Source: Niveomyces insectorum RCEF 264 (lineage: Eukaryota > Ascomycota > Sordariomycetes > Hypocreales > Cordycipitaceae). Taken from it: DNA of 64,000 nt. The stretch covers positions 227,249 to 291,248 of the forward strand of contig AZHD01000013.1 in the NCBI GenBank assembly GCA_001636815.1, written 5' to 3'. Shown one piece after another: positions 35,174 to 45,439 of the stretch (position 1 is its first letter; the number at the start of each line of letters is the position of its first letter). Under the pieces are notes generated by a model. The model did not search any database, had not been told where the DNA came from, and was given only the letters and a program-made list of their open reading frames with translations. Made by a program: the position numbers and the translations under genes.

Positions 35174-35513
35174 ATGACGCCTCCTCCTACCTGCTGCGGC
35201 AAAGGCGGTGCCGACTGCGTCTGTGGTGCGTTTTGCGCCCCGGTTCCTGTGGTCTCTTGTTTTTCTGTTCTATTGACAAACCTTCTAACACTCGCAAACA
35301 GCCCAAAACGCCACCTGCTCCTGCGGCAAGGAGGCCGCGCTGCACTGCACCTGCGGGCGCGCCGCCGCCGAGAACAGCACGGCCGGCCCGCGCTGCATGT
35401 GCGGCCAGCGGGCGGCCGGCACCTGCACGTGCGGGACGGACGACGGCAGCAAGACGGCGGCCGTGTACGGCGGCGACAGCGCCAACGAGACGGACTTTAC
35501 GACGCGCAAGTAG
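35174..35513 (+). CDS. metallothionein-like cysteine-rich protein (DUF7871 type)
   Basis: Two exons, 35174-35225 and 35302-35513, joined across a 76-bp intron, give 87 residues. It has 12 cysteines: C7-C8, then C15-V-C17, C23-S-C25, C33-T-C35, C49-M-C51 and C59-T-C61. Five C-x-C pairs with no aromatic residues nearby is the arrangement of a thiolate metal cluster, so binding of Cu(I), Zn or Cd is likely. The opening PTCCGKGG and the closing ETDFTTRK match, as I remember it, a widely conserved fungal protein that carries the domain now called DUF7871. Homologues I recall have one further CxCG...CTC repeat after the last pair here, so this copy appears shortened by one module. Cytosolic, no signal peptide. 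Metal-inducible expression is an inference from the family. Confidence 0.85.
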
Positions 35514-35942
35514 ACGGGGTTGCGACGGCAGACGGTGGACACGGTTTAGGGGCTTTTTATACGGGGGGATGACACAATTTGGATTCTGTCTATCACGACA
35601 AGCGGAGTTAAAGAAAACGGCGTTTACGGGAAACGGTTCTCATTTTTTTTGCATCTGGGATCATACGGGCGGCGGGGTGGTTGTGACGAAGGGGTCTAAG
35701 GCGTTGTGGTGGCCCGGGGGGGAGTTGTTCAACGAGATAGGAACGTGAAGATGAGGAGGCGCTGACGGTCACCGATGTCCCAACTCGAAACCGAGTTTTT
35801 TAAAAAGAAAACGAACAAAATAACACGTGTATATGCTCAAATTACAATACGAAAGGTTGTGGACAAATGCACAGTCTGGCTCGTGTTCGCTTGTTTTCCT
35901 TCTTCCTTCCCCCAAAACTCGCGCCGCTTTCCTCCCCGTCCC
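35514..35942. other. convergent intergenic region
   Basis: About 430 bp between the 3' ends of the cysteine-rich gene and phosphoglucomutase. It should contain both polyadenylation regions; no other feature seen. Confidence 0.4.
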
Positions 35943-37871
35943 TCACGTCTTCACGTCCGGCTCGTCCCGGCCCAGGTGCTCCTGCAGCCGGAGCAGCGCC
36001 TTGGCCATGGCCACGTCCGGCTGCAAAAACTCTTGCGCGTCCTGCCCGTACGTCGCCGGGTCGCTGCTGTGCCGCTCCAGGTACAGCCGGATGGTCGCGC
36101 CGCTCGACCCCGTGCCCGACAACCGCAGCACGAGCCGCGTCCCGCCCGTGAACCGCACGTACAGGCCCTGGTGGCGCGCCACGGACCCGTCGAGGTCCGT
36201 GTACGCGAAATCGCCCGCCTCGGTCACGGTGTACCGCGGATCGCCGCCGTCGTCTACAACGACGCTGCCGACAAAGTGGGCCTGGTCGTCGATGTGCGCC
36301 TGCAGGCCCGCCACGACCTTCTCGGCGGCGGCGCTGTCGACGTTCTCGTAGTCGTAGCGCGTGAAGAAGGTGCGTCCGTACGTGGTCCAAAAGTCGTGCT
36401 GGATCTGCCGGAGGCTCGGCTGCACGTCGGGCCGCTCGGTGCCCAGCGACGCGATCACGTTGAGCCACGCGACAATGGCCCAGACGCCGTCCTTTTCGCG
36501 GATGTGGTTGCTGCCCGTGCCGAAGCTCTCCTCGCCGCAGAGCGAGAGCTTGCCGGCGTCGAACAGCGCGCAGAAAAACTTCCAGCCCGTCGGCACCTCG
36601 TAGCAGGCGAGGCCCTGCGCCTGGGCGACGCGGTCGACGGCGCTCGACGTCGGCATGCTGCGGGCGAGCCCGGCGACGCCGTGCGTCTTGAAATACGGGA
36701 TGCGGTGCGCGTGGTGCGCGAGGATGGCGAGGCTGTCGCCGGGCGAGACAAAGGCGCCGGCACCGTAGATCATGTTGCGGTCGCCGTCGCCGTCGGAGGC
36801 GGCGCCAAAGGGGATGCGGTCGCGCTCGACGGCGGCGACGAGGTCGTGCGCGTACGTCAGGTTGGGGTCCGGATGGCCGCCGCCAAAGTCGGGCAGGGGC
36901 ACGCAGTTCTGGGTGCTCGCGGGGCCCAGGCCCAGCGCCTGGTCGAAGATGGCGGTGCCGTAGGGCCCCGTGACGCCGTGCAGGCCGTCGAAGAGCACCT
37001 TGACGTCCCGGTGCTGCGCAAAGTAGCGGCGGATGAGGTCAAAGTCGAAGATCTCGCGCAGCATGGCCACGTAGTCGGCGGTGCTGTCGACGATCTCGAC
37101 CTCGAGGGCGCCGTAGCGACGCGTGCCGATCGTGGCGATGTCGATCTTGTCGACAACCTGGTCGTTGCCGCCGCCGCCGTTGCTGGGCAGGCCGTCCAGG
37201 ATCTGGTACGACGTCAAGGCCTTGGCCGTGGCGAAGATGAGGTTGGTGACGGTCTCGGGCGCGGGCCCGCCGTTGGCGAGGTTGTACTTGATGCCGAAGT
37301 CGGCCTTGGGCCCGCCGGCGTTGTGGCTGGCGGTGAGGAGGATGCCGCCGGTGGCCTTGCGCTGGCGGATGAGGTGGCTGGCGGCGGGCGTGGAGAGGAT
37401 GCCGTTGTGGCCGATGAGCAGCTTCCGGACGCCGTACGCCGGCGCGATGCGGGCGATGAGCTGGATGACCTCGGGGTTCCAGTAGCGGCCGTCGCCGCCA
37501 ATGACGAGGAAGGCGTCTGTGGGGGGGGGATGGAGAAAATTAAGTTAGCGGGACGTGTGCCAGTTGCCTTTTCGATTGTGTGTTTTCCCGCATCCTTGAA
37601 AAAACAAGACAATCGCACCTTTGGCTCCCTCGGGGATGGAGAGGAGAATGCTCGCAATAAAGGACTCGCTGTAGTGCGGCTGCTGGAAAACGGTGACCCT
37701 CTTGCGGAGGCCGGAGCTGAGAGGCGGTTAGCAAAAGACAGGACCAGAAACAATGAGCGATTGGAAGCCCCCCGTCAACCAAAACGTAAAAAAAAAAAAA
37801 AAAAAAAAAATCACGTACGTCCCCGGCTTCTGGTCCGTAAAGGGTTTGAACGCGACGGTCTGGACAGCCAT
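35943..37871 (-). CDS. PGM2: phosphoglucomutase
   Basis: Interconverts glucose 1-phosphate and glucose 6-phosphate, feeding glycogen, trehalose, UDP-glucose and cell wall synthesis, in the cytosol. Three exons on the minus strand, 37871-37819, 37716-37619 and 37516-35943, sum to 574 residues, the usual size for the eukaryotic enzyme. The opening FKPFTDQKPGTSGLRKRV and HYSESFIASI are canonical. The catalytic phosphoserine is S114 in TASHNAGG (Ala where many have Pro, common in fungi). The Mg-binding loop DGDGDRNM is near 292, the sugar-binding loop is GEESFGTGSNH, and the phosphate-binding loop RLSGTGSSGATIRLY is near the C-terminus. All four active-site loops are intact. Both introns (102 bp each) fall early in the gene. 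Confidence 0.97.
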
Positions 37872-38716
37872 GGTTGCGGTGAGCTGGTGGAAAAAAAAAG
37901 GGAGGTCAATTGGCGGTGGGATGTTTTTGTCTTCGTTGTTTCGCGATCCGTTAGGGAAGAAAAAAAAAGAAGAAACGAAAAGATGGCGAAGAGGGCGAAA
38001 TTGAAAAGGACGCAAAAAACGTGAGGACAAAAAAGTTGGCGATGCAGCAGCTTGAGATCAGACCAGTCAGAGGAAAGAAATGTGTCCAAGAACGGGCAAC
38101 CACCGGGTCCTTCGCTCTTGCTTGGAATGGGAGAAGGAATGGGTGGTTACTGACGAAAACGGCAGGGGCACGTTCTTGAAGCTCTGGCGCCGGTGAGGTC
38201 ACCGTTGGGCATGTTTTACCCCTCTTTGAGCTTGGGAACAAGCTGCGACCACCCCACCCTAAAAGGAACAAGCACGGGAATTTCGTCATGAACTTGGCGG
38301 GTGCTTCTTCTTTGGGAAGCTTGAACCTCATGTTACCTAAGCAAAGCGCAATAGAATGTTTCACTTTATAGAATGTATTAATAGTAGCATCAAAACAGGC
38401 GTCTCTCGTCGTCTCGTGCCCCCCGTTCCGAATACTCCTTGCCCGCATGCCAAACCGGTCACCAGTGATGCTTCCCACCTCGTATAACTAGTATAACCAC
38501 GCATTACAAGAAGAGACTAGAGAACAAAAAAAAAAACGTACAACGTGACGAACAAAAGAAGAGCCACGGTCAAGTTGGGTACCAGCCCTCCTTGCCGAAG
38601 CGTGTAAGCCAGAAAAATGCGGAACGAACGCGAGACAAAACGCCGCCGTCGGATGCGAATCCCTTTTCCCCTTTTCTTTTGCCCCCAACCTTCCTCCTCC
38701 TAGGGTCCCCCCCATC
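37872..38716. other. spacer between phosphoglucomutase and the next minus-strand gene
   Basis: About 850 bp; promoter of phosphoglucomutase on the left side and 3' end of the following gene on the right. The minus strand just before the start codon is pyrimidine-rich. No other element recognised. Confidence 0.4.
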
Positions 38717-41077
38717 TCAACGCGTCCCGTACCGCACCCCCCGCCGGCCCATCTCTTTACGGCCCACGGCGTCCTCCGGCAACACCCACCCCCGCGCCCG
38801 CTTCGCTGCCCGCTTCTCTGCCAGCTGCGGCGTTGGCATCCACGCGTCCCGCGGCGCCGCCTGCCGCCGCGTGCCTTCGGCTGGTGCGCCAATGTGTGTG
38901 TGGTACGGGCAGAGGAGGATGTCGGACGTTGACGTCGTCGACGACGACGACGACGACGACGCACCCGCCTGTACGGCCGCCGCCGCCATTTCGTTGCTCG
39001 CCAGCATGCACAGCCCCCACAGGGCCAGGCAGGCCGTCAATGGCACCGACTCCGCGTCCACGTACCGTCCACTGCTGCCGCTATCCCTGGCCGATGCTGC
39101 TGCTGCTGCTGCCAACGGCACGCTCGCGACCTCGAGCTGGCCAAACTGCGGCGTCGCGCCTGTGCCGTTGCGCACGACCACCAACTCGATCTCGGTCAGA
39201 ATGAACCCGTACCGGCAGCTGTGCTCGCGCAACAGGTGGTGCAGATGGGCCAGCCCGCGCAGGTACTCGACGCGCTTGACGTTGCCCTCGGTGCGCATGC
39301 CCGTGTTGAAGCGGTCGTAGCTCTTGACGAGGCCCACGACGCGCGCTGTCGGCTTGCCGCCAAACAGCGCCGCCGCCGGCGCGCTGTTGTCGCCAGCCGC
39401 CTGGGCGACAAAGATGTCGCCATAGGGTGCTGACACGGCCGACGACGACGACGATGACAATTGCACGGGTCGGGGCGACGACAGCGAAAGTGCAGCGTTG
39501 ACGCGCGGAAGGTAGTGCGCCGCGCAGAGCGTGTGCAAGGCCGCCTCGGTTTCCGGTAGGAGCGACGCCGACGATGTCGGTGCGGGTAGCAGCGCTTGCG
39601 GCACGGGGCAGGTCAGCACGGCGGTGGCGCCGGGCAGAGCCAGCAGGCGCGGCGCGGCGAACGCAGTCCAGGGGCGCACCTGGCGCACGTCCCACCAGTA
39701 GTGCTTGGTGTTGGGGTCGCGCAGCGGGAAGGAAATGGTGCGGACAAGCGCGGGGGCTGGGTTGGGTCCCGTCAGGTAGGTGAGGAGGGTCGAGGTGGGG
39801 CCCGTAAGGGCCTCCACGGCCGCCGGTGGAGACGACGTGGTGGCCGTCGCCGCCACGAGGGACATGGGTGTGGCAATGGGCGTGGACATGGGCATGGACG
39901 CGGGCTCCGGCGTGCCGTTGGCTGACGTGGACGCAATGGACAGTGGCGACGGCGCGCGCGGCGTGTATTGCTGCGGGTGGTAGAGGTACGTCTCCTCGTG
40001 CACGTCTGCGGTCACTGCGGCCACCGCAGACGAAGCCGCCAGTACGCCGGCAGCATCGCCCAGCGTAGGATGGGGCGACGAAAAGTAAGCCGTCGGCACG
40101 GTGCCCGGGTACGGCGCGAAACTGTACGTGTCGTAGTCGTATTTGATGTCCACGCCGTCATCAAGGCTGCAGGTGGACGCGCGGCGGCTGTCGTTGTGGA
40201 AGACCATGTCGTGGAACTGGTAGGACTCCGAAGACTCCGGGAAAAACTGCAGCGGCTGCTGCTGGGGTTGCTGCTGCTGCTGCTGCTGAAAGCTGGCGGG
40301 TGAACACAGCAACGTAGGTGGCGGCGGCGTGGCCTCAAAAGCCGAGACCGGTGGCGGCGGCGGCGGCGTCGTCGTCGTCTGGTCGTCCGCCGAGAAGGAC
40401 CGGGACCCAGAAAACAGCGCGAGCGAGTCTGGGTTGGTGAAGCTGCGCACGTGCCGCGAAGCTGTCGCTGCTGTGGAGGCGGCTGCGGCGGCCGCCGCCG
40501 CAGAATACGGCTTCGGCGTGACCAGGGCGCTGCGGCGGCGGCGACGATTGCCAGCGGCCAAGGACTGGCTGCGGCCGTTGGGGGCCGCCGGGGCAGGCGA
40601 CATGCGGGCGCGCTTGAAAGGAGCGGGAGCAGCAGCAGTAGCAGCACCCGACGAAGACGAAGAGTTGTCTTCGCCACCGAGAGCCTGGTCGCGCGACCGG
40701 ATCTTGGGCAATAGCAGAGGGCCGTGCGTGCGGATGGGCGAGCGCGCGGGCGTGTTGGTGCGGGTGCTGGGCGCCGTGGACATGCCCGGCGTGCTCACAA
40801 AGGAGTCGGAGGGCGTGGTCGAGGCGTAGGAGTAGGCCGACTGGGCCGACTGAGCCGACTGGGCTGAGCACTGGGAGAGAGAGCGGGCATGGCCGTGCTG
40901 CTGGCCGGCTGGATGACCGACAAGCGGCAGTCCGTGGTGCGGGTAGTGGTGATAAGGAATGTCCAAGAGGGACGGATTGTACGAATAAGCGGCGCCGGCC
41001 GGCGGCGGCGGCGGTGTTGCCGGGTCGCACGGCGGGTAGGTAAAATCAAACGCAATGTCTGCTGCCAGAGTAGACAT
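38717..41077 (-). CDS. large Ser/Pro/Gln-rich fungal protein with a conserved C-terminal domain
   Basis: Single exon of 786 residues, starting MSTLAADIAFDFTYPP; an in-frame Met 19 codons further upstream lies in a region that looks like leader. Residues 1-440 are low-complexity and disordered, rich in Ser, Pro, Ala and His, with a Gln tract near residues 255-275. From about 445 the protein becomes conserved in character: RDPNTKHYWWDVRQVRPW, VVGLVKSYDRFNTGMRTEG, LAHLHHLLREHSCRYGFIL, and near the end QLAEKRAAKRARGWVLPED. I recall this C-terminal domain in many Pezizomycotina proteins labelled 'sialidase', but it has no Asp-box repeats and no signal peptide, so I reject that function. The disordered N-terminus with nuclear-type basic patches fits a nuclear regulator, but this is only inference. 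Confidence 0.8.
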   Translation of the reverse strand: MSTLAADIAFDFTYPPCDPATPPPPPAGAAYSYNPSLLDIPYHHYPHHGLPLVGHPAGQQHGHARSLSQCSAQSAQSAQSAYSYASTTPSDSFVSTPGMSTAPSTRTNTPARSPIRTHGPLLLPKIRSRDQALGGEDNSSSSSGAATAAAPAPFKRARMSPAPAAPNGRSQSLAAGNRRRRRSALVTPKPYSAAAAAAAASTAATASRHVRSFTNPDSLALFSGSRSFSADDQTTTTPPPPPPVSAFEATPPPPTLLCSPASFQQQQQQQPQQQPLQFFPESSESYQFHDMVFHNDSRRASTCSLDDGVDIKYDYDTYSFAPYPGTVPTAYFSSPHPTLGDAAGVLAASSAVAAVTADVHEETYLYHPQQYTPRAPSPLSIASTSANGTPEPASMPMSTPIATPMSLVAATATTSSPPAAVEALTGPTSTLLTYLTGPNPAPALVRTISFPLRDPNTKHYWWDVRQVRPWTAFAAPRLLALPGATAVLTCPVPQALLPAPTSSASLLPETEAALHTLCAAHYLPRVNAALSLSSPRPVQLSSSSSSAVSAPYGDIFVAQAAGDNSAPAAALFGGKPTARVVGLVKSYDRFNTGMRTEGNVKRVEYLRGLAHLHHLLREHSCRYGFILTEIELVVVRNGTGATPQFGQLEVASVPLAAAAAASARDSGSSGRYVDAESVPLTACLALWGLCMLASNEMAAAAVQAGASSSSSSSTTSTSDILLCPYHTHIGAPAEGTRRQAAPRDAWMPTPQLAEKRAAKRARGWVLPEDAVGRKEMGRRGVRYGTR

Positions 41078-41726
41078 GATGGCCAAATCAGGAAATGTGT
41101 CGCCAGGACAACGAAAACGAAAAGAGACAAACAAGAGAGCACAATATTAGAGATTAGATGGGGGTTGGCAAGAAAAGGGAGACCGGCTCCACGAGATAGG
41201 ATGGAATAACTGTTGATGGTCAACAGGAAAGTTTGTTGTGTTGCAAAGAGGCCAGCTCCAGAGACCAAGGGGGGTATATGAGTAAATAAAGAAGCGGGCG
41301 AGGAAAGAGGAAGAAAGTCCAAGACGAGACAACAAGAAAACAAAGAGAACGAGAGGACGAGAGAGGAGAAGACAGAGAAGACGGAGAGAGGCGAGACAGA
41401 TGGGCTGCATGAGCAGGAAAGGGAGTGGAAGAGAGGAGAGGAGAAGAGCGGACGAAGCCAGATACTTATTCTTCAAGACGAAGCGGGAGGAGAGAAACGA
41501 CAGGCCAGGAAGATGAGAAAAAAGACAGACAGACGGGAGAGCGTGTAAGTGAGAGGTAAGTGAGAGACGAGGGGCGAGGTCAAGAGCAAGGGGGGGGGGT
41601 GTCTGCATCGCGTGGTGTTCGTCTGGATGCGTTTCTCTCATGACCTCGCTCTTTCTGTCTTTCTCGTTCTTTGCTTGCCGCGGGTGGGTCATGGTCGCGG
41701 TCGTGGTCGCGTTGGGCAATATCAAC

Positions 41727-41731
<5 letters not shown>

Positions 41732-41781
<50 letters not shown>
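41732..41781 (+). repeat. (TC)25 microsatellite
   Basis: Fifty bases of uninterrupted TC dinucleotide, upstream of the minus-strand gene that starts at 41077. Read on that gene's strand it is (GA)n. Confidence 0.97.
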
Positions 41782-41783
<2 letters not shown>

Positions 41784-42223
41784 AGTTCGTGGCCTTCATC
41801 CACCACGCTGTAGGCAGCGTAAATCTGAAACAAGGCAAAAAAAGGACAAAAAAAGAACAACAGGAAACGTAGTGTGGCTGCCACCGGTACGTACACACGA
41901 GAACAAGGGTCCAGGCCATGAGCCGCGGCCGCAGGCGAGAAAGAGAAGGAAGAAATGAAGCTCATTTGGGTCGCTTGTTTTGGCGTCGTCTCTTACACCG
42001 TTTGGCGCTGGCCGAACGATGGCGTATAAGACAAGTATCGCACAGCAGAACCGCTTGCGGGTAGACACTTCGTATGTAGTACCGCCCCGATGCGACTCTG
42101 ACAGGGGTGCTGTTCTTCAGAGCACGGAGTACGTATCTGATTCCTCGTAACGGCGTATGGGCGACGAGCCAACCAGATGCCCGAAGTGGCCCTTTTCGGT
42201 TGCTGCCCAAAAACGCAGGAAAA

Positions 42224-42240
42224 GTACTTTGTCAAAGTAC
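42224..42240. repeat. 17-nt perfect palindrome
   Basis: GTACTTTGTCAAAGTAC reads the same on both strands around the central T, giving an 8-bp inverted repeat with a one-base centre. It is followed at 42243-42250 by ACTCCGTA. Confidence 0.9.
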
Positions 42241-42664
42241 ATACTCCGTACACACTCCGTTCTGTGGCCCAAGCTTCAAAGAAAGAAGCAAACGACTTGA
42301 AACAAACGAGCAGATGCACGCTAGTTCCTGGAACTGGCCCAACGGCTGCAGGTCCACTCGCTGGCAGCAGCCGGTTCGGTCGTGAAGACGAAGGTGGAGG
42401 TTGTTCAACCCCCCCCTCTCTCTCTTTGTATGCAAGCCGTGCCGTGGTGTCCTGCACGAACATGCAGGTTGTAGCTAGTTGCATCGGCTTTCTCTGAGTC
42501 AGAGAAGAACACATGGCACGACACGGGAGCGCGGAGCAGAAAAGGGAAAAAAAGAAAGGAGAAACGAGGCGGAGACGTGGGATGAAAGAAACGGGAGAGA
42601 AGCGAAAACAAACCGAAACGAAACGAACACGAAGAGGGTGCGAACGTTGCGCCAAACGCGGGGG

Positions 42665-42819
42665 NNNNNNNNNNNNNNNNNNNNNNNNNNNNNNNNNNNN
42701 NNNNNNNNNNNNNNNNNNNNNNNNNNNNNNNNNNNNNNNNNNNNNNNNNNNNNNNNNNNNNNNNNNNNNNNNNNNNNNNNNNNNNNNNNNNNNNNNNNNN
42801 NNNNNNNNNNNNNNNNNNN

Positions 42820-42860
<41 letters not shown>
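42665..42860. other. 155-N assembly gap joined to a 41-G homopolymer
   Basis: Ns fill 42665-42819 and a run of 41 Gs fills 42820-42860; four Gs also precede the gap. The gap was therefore probably caused by a G/C homopolymer, or the G run is a sequencing artefact at a contig edge. Confidence 0.95.
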
Positions 42861-42861
<1 letters not shown>

Positions 42862-42880
42862 AGGGGAACGAAAAAAAGAG

Positions 42881-42960
42881 CGTGTTGCGTGTTGCGTGTT
42901 GCGTGTTGGCGTGAGGTTGGCGTGAGGTTGGCGATGCTGGCGAATACTGGCGATACTGCG
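42881..42960 (+). repeat. short G/T-rich tandem repeats
   Basis: About four copies of a 7-bp unit (GCGTGTT) pass into two copies of an 11-bp unit (GCGTGAGGTTG) and then degenerate GGCGATACT-like units. They lie next to the poly-G tract. Confidence 0.8.
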
Positions 42961-44985
42961 CGCGATTGGCAAGACGGGACAACAGACAAACAAACGTATG
43001 GTCTCACGTGATGGAATAAACGCATCCAAGTCTTCAACACTGGCTCCTTCTACATCGGATGTACAAAGTGGTTCGCACTTGCCCTCGCAATCTACTCCGT
43101 CGCTCCATTGTCTGCACCTTCTGTCTTTCCCCAAATCGCCCTATTTTTGGCTCGCTGCGGCGCCTGTTGCAGACGGATGGCCGCTTCTACAGCGACCGTG
43201 GCCGCGGCCCTCAAACACACCCCCCCTTAGAGAAGAAGGCAAGAAAAGGAAGAGCTTCGAAAAAATTACCCGGGAGATTGTTCCCTCAGCTCTGTTTTGC
43301 AGCAGGGCGATCTGGGGGGAGGTAATAAACTTTACCGGGGGGGGGGGCAAGGCGCGGCAAACAGCGAGCTGAACCAGGAAAGGAAAGGACCAAGGCAAAC
43401 AGAAGAAAGGGCGATTGTCCAATGCGCGGCGAGAAGACGGGTATGGTACAAAAATACGAAAATGGAAGGAGGCGCCCTGAAAGAGGGAAGCGCGCGGGAA
43501 AACTACACGAAGTACCACAGCAGGCGGGCATGCGCCGTGGTGGTACAAACATATTGAGTGAGACAAGGGTGAATAATACTACACTATGGAAATGAACGAC
43601 TGCTATTTTCGGCGAAACGGGCCACGAGCAACGGCTGTTTTTGGTTTGTCTGGGGAAAACACGGCTTTTGCCGGGCGGTTGGGGGCCGTTTTGGCTGCGA
43701 GAGCGGGCATCGTGCAGCTGAAGTTTATCGGTGGAACGAGACAGCCAACTCGATGAGTATCACGACTGTTTTTTCTTCTCCGGCCGTGTTGTGTTCGTGA
43801 AGAAGAGCGACGGGGTGCACTGCTCGGTACGACGATTACGGTATCAAGGCAGCGCCCAGAAATTTGAGTATACGAGTGTAGGCACGGATAAGAGGCGACA
43901 GCCGGTGTCGTCTTACGATCCTGCCCGCCAGGGGCAAGGCCCTCGTCTTCTGTTGTACGTGCTACGAACATCTACGGAGAGAAAATCAAAGAAAAGAGGG
44001 CGCCCGGCGCCTGCTGAAGGCGAGCAACAAAATGCCATTGTCTAGATGGCATACGTACGACGAAGGAGCAGATGAAAGGAGGAACGAATGGCCTGGCCGG
44101 TTCCGGCCACGACCCTAATCTTAGACGGAGGGAGCAACGAAAGGGCGGGTGAGGAGAGACCGAGAGACAAAAAGGCACGAGAAACGAGCGCCGGACAACG
44201 CCATAAATGAGCTTTTTGCACAGCCTCGCTGGGCGGGGGCGGTATCAGGAACAGCCAAGTGAGGCCGCGCCTTCTTGACCGTCTCGTGCCCTTTGACCAA
44301 GATTTGCAAAGGACAAAGCCTTTTGGTGCCCGTGGCCTTGTCTGCGAGTAATGCTCTGTAATGGGTCCCGCCGTGTCTACCTGTTTGATGAGCGCCCGCC
44401 AAAAATACCCTCTTGCTTACGAAAAACCCCCGCCTGGCCCTCTGATTCGCTCGCTGCTTCCTCCACCCTAAGCCCTCCCGCGGGCGAGCGCCTCCCGCCT
44501 GGACGCTGCAGCCGCGCGCAAAAAAACGGTTTACGCGCTGGCTTTTCTCGCCGCCTCTTTATTTTTGCTTGTTCTTTTTTTCTCGCTGTCGTTTGCTTCA
44601 TCGCCGTCTCCATTTCTGGCCTCACTTCGTCTAAGCTATTCTTATTTTTCTTTCTGTCCTTTTTCCCTGCAATTTCCTACGGTATTATTTTTATCCTTTT
44701 GACTTTGGCAAGGCCCGCGCCAAGCCCGTTTGCTCTCCAATTGGCTGTCGTGCAGCCCATGTTTTTCTTCTTCTCGTTTCATCATTTGTAGAGCGGTTTT
44801 TTTTCGCCACCAAAAATAGGACGAGAAAACAAAGACGTTCATAGTTGCAGACAAAAGAGACGGACTTTCCAGAACAAGATGACTCACAGCTGCAGATTGT
44901 CTGTGCGTCTTGGCTTTGTCCCGGCAGCGCGTGGGTGGGGGCTGGTAACCGGAGCCAACCAACCCTTCCCGCCCTTTCACACCAA

Positions 44986-45179
44986 ACGCGTCCGGCCACT
45001 CGTCGACGCGTCGCCCTCGCGTCAGGCCCGCGTCAAGCCCGCGTCTATGTCCCGCGTCCGCGTCCCTCGCCGCCGCGTGGAGCCCACCGTTCCGCCGCAT
45101 CCGCCCCGTCCCCGTCTCCGTTCGCATCGCTCACGGACGCGTCGCGCGCGTTTTGTGTACGCGCAAAGCGCGTCCGTGA
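44986..45179. promoter_or_regulatory. MluI-box cluster with an 11-bp inverted repeat
   Basis: ACGCGT, the binding core of the G1/S factor MBF in fungi, occurs at 44986-44991, 45006-45011 and 45137-45142, amid many further CGCGTC strings. TCACGGACGCG at 45131-45141 is exactly complementary in inverted order to CGCGTCCGTGA at 45169-45179, with 27 bases between that can partly pair themselves (GCGC/GCGC). The stretch lies 260 bp beyond the 3' end of the VPS9-ankyrin gene; no gene that it could control was found nearby. Confidence 0.4.
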
Positions 45180-45439
45180 CTCGTTCTACAAAAAAAAACG
45201 CATCATGCAGCTGGCCATCACACGGCTCACGAGGACAAGAACAAGAAAGAAAAAGGGAAAAGTAAAAAGTAAGAAATTCTTCTCGGCTGTCACATGCGAG
45301 CTGTCTATCCAATCGACGTGCCCGTCGAGCACGAAACCCGGACAAGAAGAAACAAAGACGATGCAGGAGAGGTCTGGTCGTAATACCGAGGAAACATCTC
45401 AATGGCCGGAAGACGCCCCGTCACACCGACTTTCTTCCC

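Larger units (their letters stand above)
41078..45439. other. intergenic spacer of 4.4 kb with simple repeats and a sequence gap
   Basis: The spacer lies upstream of the preceding minus-strand gene and downstream of the VPS9-ankyrin gene. Bases 41270-41600 are purine-rich on the plus strand (a pyrimidine-rich leader for the minus-strand gene). It holds a (TC)n microsatellite, a 155-N gap beside a 41-G run, short G/T-rich tandem repeats, a 17-nt palindrome and a GC-rich stretch with MluI boxes. None of its open frames shows coding bias plus a recognisable domain. Confidence 0.45.

Noticed and set aside
35775..38024. 749-codon plus-strand open frame
   Set aside because: Mirror frame of the phosphoglucomutase gene on the minus strand, which has all active-site motifs.
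38717..41077. Sialidase function for the Ser/Pro/Gln-rich protein
   Set aside because: No Asp-box repeats, no catalytic Arg triad visible and no signal peptide; the label is likely an old mis-annotation in the family.
44642..45127. 161-codon minus-strand open frame across the MluI-box stretch
   Set aside because: Arg/Gly repeats from the GCGTC-rich DNA in the first third and no motif in the rest.
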